From: Maritimibacter alkaliphilus HTCC2654
Lineage (GTDB): Bacteria > Pseudomonadota > Alphaproteobacteria > Rhodobacterales > Rhodobacteraceae
Reading direction: 5' to 3'
DNA length: 64,000 bases
NCBI RefSeq assembly: GCF_000152805.1
Contig: NZ_CH902581.1
Location: forward strand, 1-64,000
Shown piece by piece: positions 48,254-58,392 of the stretch. Position 1 is the stretch's first letter, and each line of letters starts with the position of its first letter. Under the pieces are notes generated by a model. It was not told the origin of the DNA. It saw nothing but the letters and a program-made list of their open reading frames with translations, and did not search any database. The translations under genes and the position numbers were made by a program.

Positions 48254-50588
48254 CCGGGTCCGGGGCATCGACCCGGCGCTCTTCGACCGCGGCTGGAGCC
48301 GGGTTTCGGGATCCTGGCAGGGGCTTTCCAAGGGCGCGCAGATGGTTCGGGCCGCGCGCGGCTATTCGCCCGCGATCTTCAAGGCTATCTCGAAAGGGGG
48401 CTGCCACACCGGGGCGCAGCTACGGGCGCAGCTCACATATCTCACGACGAAGTCGACCCATATCCTCGACAGCCGCGGCACCCATGACGGGAAGAAGCAG
48501 CTCTCGGAAGCCGAGATCAACCGAGTGGCGCGGCGGTTCGAGAACCAGTGGAACGAGCGCTACAGCCCCAAGCTTGGCCATACGTCGCATCTGCTGATGG
48601 CATTCCCGGTTGGGACCAGGGGTGAAGAGGTGCGCGATATCACCCAGGCGGTCTGCGAGAAGTTCTTTCAAGGTGAGGGGTCGCAATTCGACTATATTGC
48701 TGCAATACACCAAGATCGCGCGCATCCACATGCGCATATCGTTCTGAACCGCCGCAGCAAGGATGGCGAAATGTTCTTTCTCGGGAAGGATCATCACTTC
48801 AACTACGACGCCTTTCGCGAGGCGATGGTCGAGGCGGCCCAAGTTCATGGGATCCGCCTTGAGGCGACGCGCCGTCTGGATCGCGGCGTCACGACCTACC
48901 GCGCCGAGATCGATGAAATCTACAAGGCTCGCGACGAAGGTCGTCCCCCAGTCGAGCGCCAGAGAACCGGTGCTGACCTAGCGGCCGCTCTGGAAACCGT
49001 CCGGCACAACGCTTTGATCTATCGCGGGCTCGCGGCGGAGGCGTCCCGTTCGAATTTCGAAGACGTGTCCGAGGCGCTCGAGAGGGCCAGCACCATCCTT
49101 GCCAGTGGCGGTCAGATTCAATCTGACGGAGCCATCTACATGTCCCAAGACGAAGCAGCGTTCGACACGCTGATCACCGAGTTTTCTCAGAACATTCGCC
49201 AGATCGAGGCGGCGATCGACAGGGCGCCGGCGGCCGAGAGGCCGGTGATCGAGCGCAAGCTGACCGACGTTCTGGCCTCGGTCGCGCATTTGAACCCGCT
49301 CGGGGATCGCTCCGCCGCCCTGGTCGATGCCCCATCCCGGGACGGCATCTATGCAAGGCCGAACTTAAGTGAAGAACACCTCGCGCGTCTTGACGATGGA
49401 GAGGTGGCATCAAAGCTGGCCGAGGCGTTGCAAGGCACGGGCATCGATGCCGAGTCTGTGGCCGCGCGCCTGCGGGAGGGGGCAGGCAATGCCGCATTGG
49501 AGCGCCAGTGGCTGGCACAGGATCTGCAGGGGATTGCCAAAGCAAGCGACCTCGATCTGGAGAAATCTGCGGACCGGGAAGAAGCGCTCGACCGGCTGGA
49601 AGCCGTGCATGTTCGGTTGGGCGATGTCCTGACCGACGTACGCGTCCTTCGCGCGCCAACCGAGATCGACGAGGTGGACAACGCTGAGCCAGCGCTCGGC
49701 GAGCGGTTGGCGGCACCCGGGGGTGATCTCGTGAAGGACGGGTCCGACATTTTTGCCCCATCGGAGCGGCAGGCGTTCAGGGCGCTGGTGGCGCAGTTCC
49801 GCCGGACGGATTTCGATCATCCGTTCTCCGACGACCCGTCTGTAAGGCGGGCCGGCGCCGTGGAGGTTGAAGAGGCCCGCGTCGCGTTCGGCGCCTATGC
49901 GCAGAGATCTCCGCAGCATGCCGAATTGGCCTCGATGGCTTGGGAACAGATGACTGACAGTCGAATGCCGTCGCAATATGCGGTATCGGAGCAGGACCGC
50001 ACGCTTCATGCTGGCGACATGGACCTCGCCTTGCGGGATCCTTCGGATCATCTCGGTCCGATTACCGAAGAGCTCCGCACCCTCGCCCGCTATCGCACGG
50101 AGATGCCGGATGACGAGTTCGGGCAGGCCGTTAGGCGCGAAATCAATCACCTTCGTTCGCTCGGCGCGTCGCGTGCCTATATCAGCGAACGCAGTTTCGA
50201 GATCGAGGACCAGGCGCGACAAGACTACGCCGAGCGCCGGTATCTGGTAGAGACAGCGCCAACCGTCATGGCCTTTGTGCGAAACGCCGACGTCGAGGGC
50301 CCGCTCTCTGAGTCAGAGCAGCAGGACATCGTCCGGCAGATAAACGAGCGACTAAGCCCCGACGCAATCGACGCGCTGCGGGCCGGTAACGCGGACGTCC
50401 TGGACACATTCACCGAGGATCCGTTGCGCCAGCTGGAACTCGCCAAGACCTATCTCCAGAGCAGCGAGGTCACCGCGCATGGCCCAGCCATGGAGCGCGT
50501 TCTCGATGCTCTGGCCGAAGAGCAGATCGAGGCGCAGCGTGCGCGCCACGCCGCGGCACATGGTGAGAAGGGGATCACCCATGGATAA
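48240..50588 (+). CDS. Conjugative relaxase (MobP/VirD2 type)
   Basis: About 782 residues; an ATG two codons upstream (48234) is possible. The relaxase domain spans the first 250 residues: YLTTKSTHILDSRG, LLMAFPVGTRGEEV and the metal-binding motif III AIHQDRAHPHAHIVLNRRS. It nicks oriT, attaches to the 5' end and pilots the strand. The remaining 500 residues are acidic and helical, probably for contact with the coupling protein. It overlaps mobC at its start and the coupling-protein gene by 8 bases at its end, so the three are one operon. Confidence 0.88.
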   Translation: MVRSDRVRGIDPALFDRGWSRVSGSWQGLSKGAQMVRAARGYSPAIFKAISKGGCHTGAQLRAQLTYLTTKSTHILDSRGTHDGKKQLSEAEINRVARRFENQWNERYSPKLGHTSHLLMAFPVGTRGEEVRDITQAVCEKFFQGEGSQFDYIAAIHQDRAHPHAHIVLNRRSKDGEMFFLGKDHHFNYDAFREAMVEAAQVHGIRLEATRRLDRGVTTYRAEIDEIYKARDEGRPPVERQRTGADLAAALETVRHNALIYRGLAAEASRSNFEDVSEALERASTILASGGQIQSDGAIYMSQDEAAFDTLITEFSQNIRQIEAAIDRAPAAERPVIERKLTDVLASVAHLNPLGDRSAALVDAPSRDGIYARPNLSEEHLARLDDGEVASKLAEALQGTGIDAESVAARLREGAGNAALERQWLAQDLQGIAKASDLDLEKSADREEALDRLEAVHVRLGDVLTDVRVLRAPTEIDEVDNAEPALGERLAAPGGDLVKDGSDIFAPSERQAFRALVAQFRRTDFDHPFSDDPSVRRAGAVEVEEARVAFGAYAQRSPQHAELASMAWEQMTDSRMPSQYAVSEQDRTLHAGDMDLALRDPSDHLGPITEELRTLARYRTEMPDDEFGQAVRREINHLRSLGASRAYISERSFEIEDQARQDYAERRYLVETAPTVMAFVRNADVEGPLSESEQQDIVRQINERLSPDAIDALRAGNADVLDTFTEDPLRQLELAKTYLQSSEVTAHGPAMERVLDALAEEQIEAQRARHAAAHGEKGITHG

Positions 50589-52563
50589 AGGCAAGATTGC
50601 CCTAGGAGTGTTGAGCCTCGTGCTGGTCGGTCTCGCCATGGGCTATGTCGTGGCGACCGGCTTTGTCATGTTCCGCTATGGGCTTTCTCCCACGCGTTTA
50701 GACGTCACCCTGCTTGCCCGCGAATATCGGGGTCTGTCTCAGTCTGCACCGAAAGACTTCCTCTGGGTGAACCTCATCCTTGGCGGCTTCGGCCTGGCAT
50801 CGCTCATGCTGAGCGTCACGCTTCTGGGGGATGCATTGACCCGCTTCGGGACGACGCATTGGCAGACCCGCGGTGAGATGAAGAGGAACGGTTTCTTTGC
50901 CAAGCCCGGCGGCGGCTTCCTTCTGGGCAAGCTCGGCTCCCCGAAATCCAAGCGCCCGTTCCTAGTCTCAAAAACCTTCCCCCACGCGCTGATCGTGGCG
51001 CCTACAGGCCGGGGCAAGGGCGTGGGGTTCGTGATCCCGAACCTGCTGACCTACAAGGGCTCGGCCGTGGTGCTCGACGTGAAAGGCGAGAACTTCCGCG
51101 AGACCTCGCGCTTCCGCGCCAGCATGGGCGACAAGGTTTTCCGTTTCGCGCCGACCGACTGGGACCGACCGACGCATCGCTACAACCCGCTTGCGCGCAT
51201 CGCGGCCATGACCAACCCCGACCGGCAGCAGATGGAGCTGAAACTCACCGCGAAGCTCTTCCTGCAGACCGACAATGAAAAGCTGAGCGGGCTTTTGGCC
51301 GGGGGTATCGACCTCTTCGTTGCGGCCGGCCTTCTGGCCTTCGAGCGCGGCGTGCCGACCATCGGCGAGATCTATCGCATCACAGCCTCGGGGGGCGACA
51401 AGCAGAAGGAATACCTGAAGCGTTCACAGGAGGTGAAGAACAAGTCGGCCAAACTGATCTTCGAGCGTATGGCATCGACCAACAACGACACCCTCACTTC
51501 CTACCTCTCCCTCCTGATGACATCGGGTCTCGACACTTGGGACAACCGCGCGATTGACGCGGCCACCGCGACCTCTGACTTCTCATTCCGGGATATCCGC
51601 CGCCGCCCACATGCGATCTATCTTGTGGTCGAATCCGAGATGATCCGCCCGCTTGCCCCGCTGATCCGCCTCTTCTTTTCGGACCTGATTGCCTCGCTGC
51701 AAGCACAGGAACCCGGCGATGACGAGCCTTGGCCGGTCATGATCATGCTCGACGAGTTTGACCGGCTCGGGAAAATGCCAATCGTCGCCGAGAGCATCAA
51801 GACGCTGCGTTCCTACGGCGGTAACCTCGCCATCGTAACCCAGACCATCCCCGCGCTGGACGAGATCTATGGTGAAAACACCCGCAGGTCGCTGCAGGGC
51901 GGCGCCGGGGTAAAGCTCTACCTCACCCCGTCCGAGCAGAAGACCATCGAGGAATTGAGCCAGGCTGTCGGCAAGACCACCAAGCGTGTGGTGACCAGGT
52001 CCCGCGCTGTTGGACGTAATCCGTTCGAAGGACGTAGCGTCTCGGAGAGGACCGAGGACACCCCGCTCCTGACCGAAGATCAGGCCCGGCGCATGGATCT
52101 CGACGAGGTCATTCTCGTGATCGATGCGCAGATGCCGATCCGCGCGAGAAGGGTGAAGTATTTCGAGGACCCGGCTTTGAAGGTTCTGCACGCCGGTCAA
52201 TCGGGAAGCTTCCCATATCCGGACGAGGAAGGCCTTCGGTGGGACCGACAGATGTCCGAGACTCGCGAGACGGTCGAGAAGCTGAAGCAGGAGCTGCAGG
52301 AAGTGCGGGCGGCCGCAGGCGCAAATGGTTCTGGGGTAGCGACCTCACCGGCAACGGCGGAGATGCCCGCATCGAATACGCAGAGTTCCACGGCTTCGCG
52401 GCCAGATCGTGCGCGGGGTCGAGCAGCTCGCGCGGGAGCTAGTGGAGGTGGGCCAGTGCAGTTGTCATTTGATCCGGTGGGGCTGGGGCTTAAGGAGCCA
52501 GACAGGGCCGCGCTGACGGGGGCTGTTCAAACGACGAGGGCGATACTCGCGGAGTACAAATGA
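50581..52563 (+). CDS. Type IV coupling protein (VirD4/TraG)
   Basis: 660 residues. Two N-terminal membrane helices (LGVLSLVLVGLAMGYVVATGF; VNLILGGFGLASLMLSVTLLG) anchor it. The ATPase has Walker A IVAPTGRGKGVGFVIPNLL, YKGSAVVLDVKGENF and Walker B WPVMIMLDEFDRLGKMPI. It links the relaxosome to the secretion channel encoded at 58.5-64 kb. The C-terminal 90 residues are low-complexity, with a coiled coil (MSETRETVEKLKQELQEV). Last gene of the mob operon. Confidence 0.92.
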   Translation: MDKGKIALGVLSLVLVGLAMGYVVATGFVMFRYGLSPTRLDVTLLAREYRGLSQSAPKDFLWVNLILGGFGLASLMLSVTLLGDALTRFGTTHWQTRGEMKRNGFFAKPGGGFLLGKLGSPKSKRPFLVSKTFPHALIVAPTGRGKGVGFVIPNLLTYKGSAVVLDVKGENFRETSRFRASMGDKVFRFAPTDWDRPTHRYNPLARIAAMTNPDRQQMELKLTAKLFLQTDNEKLSGLLAGGIDLFVAAGLLAFERGVPTIGEIYRITASGGDKQKEYLKRSQEVKNKSAKLIFERMASTNNDTLTSYLSLLMTSGLDTWDNRAIDAATATSDFSFRDIRRRPHAIYLVVESEMIRPLAPLIRLFFSDLIASLQAQEPGDDEPWPVMIMLDEFDRLGKMPIVAESIKTLRSYGGNLAIVTQTIPALDEIYGENTRRSLQGGAGVKLYLTPSEQKTIEELSQAVGKTTKRVVTRSRAVGRNPFEGRSVSERTEDTPLLTEDQARRMDLDEVILVIDAQMPIRARRVKYFEDPALKVLHAGQSGSFPYPDEEGLRWDRQMSETRETVEKLKQELQEVRAAAGANGSGVATSPATAEMPASNTQSSTASRPDRARGRAARAGASGGGPVQLSFDPVGLGLKEPDRAALTGAVQTTRAILAEYK

Positions 52564-52682
52564 TCGAACGTCCCTCTGGGCTCATTTGTGACCGGCTAGA
52601 CTTTGTTGAACGGCACCTTCCCTTGTAGACCTCGCAAAAGTTGTGCCTGATGGCAATGTACTCGATAATGGGAGGTGCGAGC

Positions 52683-54281
52683 TTGTTCATCCAACGTGCG
52701 GTTATTAGAAACTACCGCTGCCTTAAGCAGGCAAATGTCACCTTCAATAACGAACTGAACGTCATTGTTGGAAACAACGAGAGTGGAAAATCCACCCTCC
52801 TTGAAGCGATTCACCTAGCGCTTACTGGTCAACTCAATGGCCGACCCCTACAGATCGAGCTTCATCCCTATCTGTTCAATCTCGATCACGTTCTTGAGTA
52901 CATCGAAGCGCTAAATAACGGTCAAGCTCCAGAACCGCCATCGATCCTCATCGAGGTGTACCTCGCCGACGATCCAGCTCTTACAAAGCTCAAAGGCAAT
53001 AACAACACTCTTGGAATCGATCTTCCTGGCGTATCACTCCTAATTGAACTCAATCCTGCGCATGCAGAGGACTTTGCTCTGTACGTCTCCGATCCTTCCG
53101 AAATTCGAACGATCCCAATGGAGTATTACTGGATAAAGTGGAGGGATTTCGCCGAGAACGACATTCTAAACTCGCGCGCCATTCCTCTTCACGCGAGCTT
53201 GATCGATGCCAGCACGATTAAGAACAATGCGGGAGCCAGCCGCTACGTCATCAACATCGTGAAGGAGAGCCTTACCTCGAAGGAGAAGGTGGACCTTGCT
53301 CTGACTTATCGGCTCATGAAGGACCGTTTTCTTGAAGAGCCTAAGGTCAAAACGATTAACGACACGCTCGCGTCGAAGAAGGGAAGTATCAGCGACAAGG
53401 TTATCTCTGTTTCGCTTGACACGTCCGCTCGGGCGAACTGGGAGGCAGGAATCATGCCTCACCTGGACGACATACCCTTGCCACTCGTCGGGAAAGGCGA
53501 GCAGAATTCGGTCAAGATCAAGCTTGCGATGGAGACGTCGGCAAAATCCCACATCATCTTGATTGAAGAAGCTGAAAATCACCTCTCCTACGCCAGTCTC
53601 AATGAGCTAATTGGCCACATCGCGACAAATGCCGGCTCGCGGCAGATATTCATCACGACGCATAGCAGCTTCGTTCTTAACAAGCTTGGTGTGGAGTCCG
53701 TCCTCCTGTTCCTCCGTGGCGAGGGTGCGCGCCTGACCGACCTGCAGGATAAGACTACGCAGGACTATTTTATGAAGCTGCCGGGGCACGACACGCTACG
53801 GCTCATCCTCGCAAAGCGGTCAATTCTCGTGGAGGGGCCGTCAGACGAGTTGATTGTCCAACGAGCCTACCAGATCAAGCACGGCAAGATGCCATTAGAG
53901 GATGGGGTTGATGTGATTGCCGTAAATTCGCTTGCCTTCAAGCGCTTCCTCGAAATTGCGGTCCTCCTGAAAAAGACTGTCGATGTCGTGACCGATAACG
54001 ATGCTGATGTCGCGGCACTCGAAAAAAAATATGCCGACTACCTAGACTCCGATATCGTCAAGATCCAATACGATAAAGACGAGCAGGCCCATACGCTTGA
54101 GCCACAGCTCTTGAAGAAGAACGGCCTGGCAAAGATCAATGACGTCCTCGGCAAGGCCTTCGTAGATGAAGCATCTGCTATCGAGCACATGGTCAAAAAC
54201 AAGGCTGAGACCGGCCTGAAATTCTTCGAAACGAAAGTAGAGTGGTCGCCTCCGGACTATATCGCCCGTGCCCTCCGCTAA
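52683..54281 (+). CDS. GajA-like OLD-family nuclease (ABC ATPase plus Toprim)
   Basis: 532 residues from a TTG with GGGAGG seven bases upstream; an ATG at 52668 is possible. The N-terminal ABC-type ATPase has Walker A VGNNESGKSTLLEAI, a Walker B region IILIEEAENHLSYASL and THSSFVLNKLG. The C-terminal Toprim domain has SILVEGPSDELIVQRAY and VDVVTDNDADVAAL, the acidic residues of OLD nucleases. In Gabija, GajA cuts DNA when nucleotide levels fall on infection. Coupled to the GajB-like gene by a 14-base overlap. Less GC-rich than its neighbours, as expected for acquired DNA. Confidence 0.83.
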   Translation: MFIQRAVIRNYRCLKQANVTFNNELNVIVGNNESGKSTLLEAIHLALTGQLNGRPLQIELHPYLFNLDHVLEYIEALNNGQAPEPPSILIEVYLADDPALTKLKGNNNTLGIDLPGVSLLIELNPAHAEDFALYVSDPSEIRTIPMEYYWIKWRDFAENDILNSRAIPLHASLIDASTIKNNAGASRYVINIVKESLTSKEKVDLALTYRLMKDRFLEEPKVKTINDTLASKKGSISDKVISVSLDTSARANWEAGIMPHLDDIPLPLVGKGEQNSVKIKLAMETSAKSHIILIEEAENHLSYASLNELIGHIATNAGSRQIFITTHSSFVLNKLGVESVLLFLRGEGARLTDLQDKTTQDYFMKLPGHDTLRLILAKRSILVEGPSDELIVQRAYQIKHGKMPLEDGVDVIAVNSLAFKRFLEIAVLLKKTVDVVTDNDADVAALEKKYADYLDSDIVKIQYDKDEQAHTLEPQLLKKNGLAKINDVLGKAFVDEASAIEHMVKNKAETGLKFFETKVEWSPPDYIARALR

Positions 54282-55353
54282 TCGCATCGTAATATCCGCC
54301 GCCGGAGGCGGAAAGACCACGCGAGTCGTCGATCAGGCGTTGGCGTGGGAGCAGGGGCGGGGTGCAACGGCCCTGATCACCTATACTCGCAACAATGTCC
54401 GAGAAATGCACCTCAAGGCATACTCACGCGTACGCACCATTCCGTCCCATGTAGAGGTCATCTCTTGGTACACATTTCTGCTTCGGGAGCTTGCCCGCCC
54501 CTATCGTTCAGCCATGCATTCGAGTAGGATTGACGGCATTCATTGGGTTGAAGGGAGGTCTGTTCCTTACATTCCCGAAGCGCGGACCCGCAGTCATTAC
54601 TTCCTCGATGGCTCCCAGATTTATTCGGACAAAATCGCAAAGTTCGTTTGTCAATGTGACCGGCAAACGGGTGGCGCGATCATGCGACGACTTAAGCAAC
54701 GCTTCAGCCATATCATCATCGATGAAATACAAGACATGGCGGGGTACGACCTCGACCTTTTGGAGTTGCTGCTAAACGCGGGCGTCTCGGTCACCTTTGT
54801 TGGTGACCATAGGCAGGCAACCTTTTCCACGAACAACGCTTCGAAAAATAAAGCGTTTGCGGGTCCGGCCATCATCAATAAGTTCGAGCTATGGAAGAAA
54901 CAGGGGCTCGTTGAGCTCGAGTACGAAACCCACACATACCGCTGCAACCAAACCATAGCGGACCTGGGCGACGGCTTTTTCCCGAACGAGCCGAAGACGG
55001 TTTCGCGCAATGATACGGTGACGGGACACGATGGAGTGTTTCTCGTAGGTAGCGCAGATGTTGGTGAATACGTGAACTGTTTCGCGCCACAGGTGCTCCG
55101 GTACTCCGCGGCGACCAAGTGTGATCCCCACGAAGCTATGAATTTTGGCGAGTCAAAGGGCCTGACCTTTGAGCGGGTCCTGATCTACCCGCACGGGCCG
55201 GCTCGTAAATGGCTCGCGTCGGGCGACATCAGTCATGTCGCGAAATCCGCGGCGAAAATGTATGTGGCCGCCACACGAGCTCGATACAGCGTGGCCTTCG
55301 TCTACGACGGCAAAGTCTGCAATGTGGCTGCTACTAAATGGATGTCCGAATGA
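54268..55353 (+). CDS. GajB-like UvrD/Rep-type helicase
   Basis: 361 residues from a GTG start. SF1 helicase motifs: Walker A SAAGGGKTTRVVDQAL, motif II HIIIDEIQDMAGYD, motif III FVGDHRQATFST, THTYRCNQTIADLG, and motif VI MYVAATRARYSVAFVY. It is shorter than the GajB proteins I know (about 500 residues), lacking insertion domains. In Gabija, GajB senses DNA ends or depletes nucleotides and activates GajA. Overlaps GajA; followed 22 bases later by the HExxH gene. Confidence 0.82.
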   Translation: MPSANRIVISAAGGGKTTRVVDQALAWEQGRGATALITYTRNNVREMHLKAYSRVRTIPSHVEVISWYTFLLRELARPYRSAMHSSRIDGIHWVEGRSVPYIPEARTRSHYFLDGSQIYSDKIAKFVCQCDRQTGGAIMRRLKQRFSHIIIDEIQDMAGYDLDLLELLLNAGVSVTFVGDHRQATFSTNNASKNKAFAGPAIINKFELWKKQGLVELEYETHTYRCNQTIADLGDGFFPNEPKTVSRNDTVTGHDGVFLVGSADVGEYVNCFAPQVLRYSAATKCDPHEAMNFGESKGLTFERVLIYPHGPARKWLASGDISHVAKSAAKMYVAATRARYSVAFVYDGKVCNVAATKWMSE

Positions 55354-55375
55354 CCCAAGCTTTTGGCAGGAAAGA

Positions 55376-57052
55376 ATGACCGAAAAGTCTGCGACCAGTT
55401 TCGTTCTCAATCACGATCGCCTTGCATCGGCGAGCGACGACTACGCAGCAGAACCGACCTTTAAAGCATGTCTGAATGCGCATGGTATGTATGAAACCAT
55501 GCGGTTCGTGCTGCGCCTAAGTCCGCGAAATCATGAACTTATGGAGAGAATCGAGACGAACGAATTTGAAACAAGCGCCGCCCCAGCTGATGTAGTGCAG
55601 GCTTACTCGACCTACATCCACGAGACTATTCACTGGTGGCAGCATGTCGGATCGACATCGGGTCTGCTGTTCAGCCTCAGCTACCTTGCTCAATGTCACT
55701 CAAGCATGGGTGAGCTCAAGGAGGTGCTCGCCTCAGTCGGTGCCAAAAAGCCCCTGAAAGGCTATACGGATCAGATTCTTCTAAAAGAAGGGCACTCCGC
55801 GCCGGCAAAGCTCGCGCAGGCCAATACGGCCGTGAACAACGCTCTCGATGTCGAATACTACAAGTACTACGCCTATGAGCCCCGCAAACACGTCCATTGG
55901 ATGATCAAGGAGAACCACTTCGAGTCAGTGGGGCACGGCTATTTTGTCGTCTACCATCAGCTCGTGGGAATGATCGCTGATACGATCGACCCGGAGTTCA
56001 AAATCCTGCCCAAGACCTCTAAATGGCAGGCCGAGGAGCAGCGTCTGAATGCCGCTCAGCATGAAGGGTTTTACTGGGGCTCTCCGGTTCGGCTGCCTGC
56101 AACAGGTTTGCGCGCGATTTATGAGGGGCAGGCAAGATTCATCCAGCTACAATTCCTGCACAACACGCAGCAGGAACCGCTCTCATGCACCGAGCTGCGC
56201 GACATGGGATACTTCTCAGGGATCTACGTCGAAGCATTCGAGCGCTTCCTCGAACTGGCAGAAGCCGAATGGCCGGAGCATATGGATGATCCGTTGATAG
56301 GTCTGTTCTTGCTTGTATGCGACCTGTCGATCAATCCTACGCGTGGGTTGCCCCTAGAGGTGACGAGTTTTGAGGATCTGATTCTTGACGTAGATGTTGG
56401 CGTCCGCTTCACGAGGCTTTGCCTTAGCGTGAAGGAGCTGCCGCACCTCAAGCGGTCCATCACTGAATACTCCAAAGAAGAGTACATCGCCGTATCCGAG
56501 GAGCTGACAAGCAATGTGGGCTACGATCACCCCATGGAGGGGCTGAGTGCTGTCTTGAAGTGGCATGAAAACGCTCCGGGCCTTCCCAAGCTTATGGAGG
56601 AGTATCGCTCGTTTGAGTACGAGCCCATGAATCTTCCAATCAGGGTGTTCCTCTCGCACTTTGTTGCGCTGTGCCAAGATAAGTTCGAGCGCCCCGAGTT
56701 CTTCTGCTGGCCCGGCGCCTATTTGGCGGGCGACAAGAACACGAGGGGCGTGCGCGACATATGGCTGCGCCATCTGTCGCTGTTCAGTGACCGGGGTGAC
56801 AAGGATGGGGTTTATCCTAGGAGTTGGCCACACCGTACGGAAAAGGCCGTCATGGATACTTTTCATGGCTTCTACGGCATGATGCCTCTCTATGATCTGA
56901 CCAGACAGTGGCTCCTTAAAGACGGCCCCTTTGCCTTCGATTTCCGTTGGTTGTTCGAGAACTACGATCAGACGCAAGCGGAGGCGTGGGGTAATGAAAC
57001 ATTTAAGAAGGTCTATGGGGTTACTCTAGACGACTTTGAAATCGTTCGATGA
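55376..57052 (+). CDS. Zinc-peptidase-like protein encoded with the Gabija pair
   Basis: 558 residues. It has the HExxH motif in STYIHETIHWWQHVGSTSG (H82, E83, H86) and farther on GLRAIYEGQARFIQLQFLHN, where the glutamate could be a third zinc ligand, so a gluzincin-type fold is likely. No signal peptide; cytoplasmic. The rest has aromatic, acidic helices. It starts 22 bases after GajB with GGAAAG as ribosome site and shares the lower GC content, so it belongs to the same unit. I do not know it as a described Gabija component. Function unknown. Confidence 0.72.
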   Translation: MTEKSATSFVLNHDRLASASDDYAAEPTFKACLNAHGMYETMRFVLRLSPRNHELMERIETNEFETSAAPADVVQAYSTYIHETIHWWQHVGSTSGLLFSLSYLAQCHSSMGELKEVLASVGAKKPLKGYTDQILLKEGHSAPAKLAQANTAVNNALDVEYYKYYAYEPRKHVHWMIKENHFESVGHGYFVVYHQLVGMIADTIDPEFKILPKTSKWQAEEQRLNAAQHEGFYWGSPVRLPATGLRAIYEGQARFIQLQFLHNTQQEPLSCTELRDMGYFSGIYVEAFERFLELAEAEWPEHMDDPLIGLFLLVCDLSINPTRGLPLEVTSFEDLILDVDVGVRFTRLCLSVKELPHLKRSITEYSKEEYIAVSEELTSNVGYDHPMEGLSAVLKWHENAPGLPKLMEEYRSFEYEPMNLPIRVFLSHFVALCQDKFERPEFFCWPGAYLAGDKNTRGVRDIWLRHLSLFSDRGDKDGVYPRSWPHRTEKAVMDTFHGFYGMMPLYDLTRQWLLKDGPFAFDFRWLFENYDQTQAEAWGNETFKKVYGVTLDDFEIVR

Positions 57053-57059
57053 TCAGTGC

Positions 57060-58392
57060 GAGAGTGTCCGACCTTCTGTGTATCGGTGATCTGGTCCATG
57101 CTTCCTGAGAGGAGCAAGGACGATGACGATTTCCAACGAAGTGCTGGACGAGTTGCTGAAGGGCTGCAAGCGGCCTGAGGATCTGCTTGGCGATGCCGGG
57201 CTGATGAAGGAACTGAAGATCCGGCTGATGGAGCGGATGCTCGGTGCCGAACTGACCGCGCATCTGGGATATGAGGCCGGAGCTGAGCCACCAGCCGATC
57301 AGACCAACCGCCGGAACGGGAGCGCGACGAAGCGGGTGAAGGGTTCTGACGGCGAGGTGCCGCTTTCGGTGCCGCGCGACCGGGAGGGTAGCTTCGAGCC
57401 GGAGCTGGTGAAGAAGGGCCAGACCCGGATCGACGGGGTGGATGACAAGATCATCGGGCTCTATGCCGCTGGCTTGTCGGTGCGCGACATCCAGGCCCAT
57501 CTGGAGGACCTCTACGGCCTGCGGGTTTCACCCGACCTGATCAGCCGCGTCACCGATGCTGTGCTGGATGAGGTTCGGGAATGGCAGCATCGGGCGCTGG
57601 ACCGGATGTATCCGATCGTCATTTTCGACGCCCTGCGCGTGAAGATCCGCGATGCCGACAGCCGGATGGTCAAAAACAAGGCCGTTTACATCGCGCTCGG
57701 CGTCACCCGGGATGGCGAACGCGAGGTTCTCGGCCTGTGGATTGCCGACAACGAGGGCGCCAAGTTCTGGCTATCGGTGATGAACGAGCTGCGCAACCGG
57801 GGCGTCCAGGACATTCTGATCGCCGTCGTGGACGGGCTGAAGGGCTTTCCCGAGGCGATCACGGCGGCCTTCCCAGAGACCATGGTCCAGACCTGCATCG
57901 TCCATCTGATCCGGCATTCGATGAACTTCTGCAGCTGGAAGGACCGCAAGGCCGTGGCCGCCGACCTGCGCCCGATCTACGAGGCTCCGACAGCCGGGGA
58001 GGCTGAACGCCAGCTGGACACCTTCGAAGAGAAATGGGGCGGGAAATACCCCTCAATCGCCCCGGCCTGGCGGCGGGCATGGGCCGAGGTGACCCCATTC
58101 TATGCCTTCAGTGCTGCGATCCGGAAGATCATCTACACCACGAATGCCGTGGAATCGCTGAACCGGGTGCTGCGGAAAACGCTGAAAACCAAGGGCTCCT
58201 TCCCGACCGAGGAGGCCGCGACCAAGCTGATCTTCCTGGCCATCCGCAACTTCGAAAAGGGCGGGCGCGGCGTCCGGGAATGGGTTGCAGCCCGCAATCA
58301 GCTGGCCATAATGTTCGCCGGGCGTTTCGACGCCTGAACGTATCTGAAAACCGCATGGTCCAGATCAGATACACAGAGTTTCAGACACTCCC
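57060..58392. mobile_element. IS256-family insertion sequence with intact ends
   Basis: 1333 bases, bordered by the 8-base direct repeat ATCAGTGC (57052-57059 and 58393-58400), the size expected for IS256. Terminal inverted repeats of about 38 bases read GAGTGTC then CTGTGTATC and TGATCTGG-CCATGC on both ends with a few mismatches. It was inserted in non-coding DNA between the Gabija unit and the end of the T4SS operon. The preserved duplication indicates a simple, fairly recent insertion. Confidence 0.92.
57123..58337 (+). CDS. IS256-family transposase
   Basis: 404 residues, full length. DDE catalytic residues lie in YPIVIFDALRVKIRD, AVVDGLKGFPEAI and YTTNAVESLNRVLRK, the last with the family-typical TTNxxES. 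The helical N-terminus includes LTAHLGYEAGAEPP and NRRNGSATKRVKG. The frame is intact and the element has its target duplication, so it should be active. Confidence 0.95.
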   Translation: MTISNEVLDELLKGCKRPEDLLGDAGLMKELKIRLMERMLGAELTAHLGYEAGAEPPADQTNRRNGSATKRVKGSDGEVPLSVPRDREGSFEPELVKKGQTRIDGVDDKIIGLYAAGLSVRDIQAHLEDLYGLRVSPDLISRVTDAVLDEVREWQHRALDRMYPIVIFDALRVKIRDADSRMVKNKAVYIALGVTRDGEREVLGLWIADNEGAKFWLSVMNELRNRGVQDILIAVVDGLKGFPEAITAAFPETMVQTCIVHLIRHSMNFCSWKDRKAVAADLRPIYEAPTAGEAERQLDTFEEKWGGKYPSIAPAWRRAWAEVTPFYAFSAAIRKIIYTTNAVESLNRVLRKTLKTKGSFPTEEAATKLIFLAIRNFEKGGRGVREWVAARNQLAIMFAGRFDA

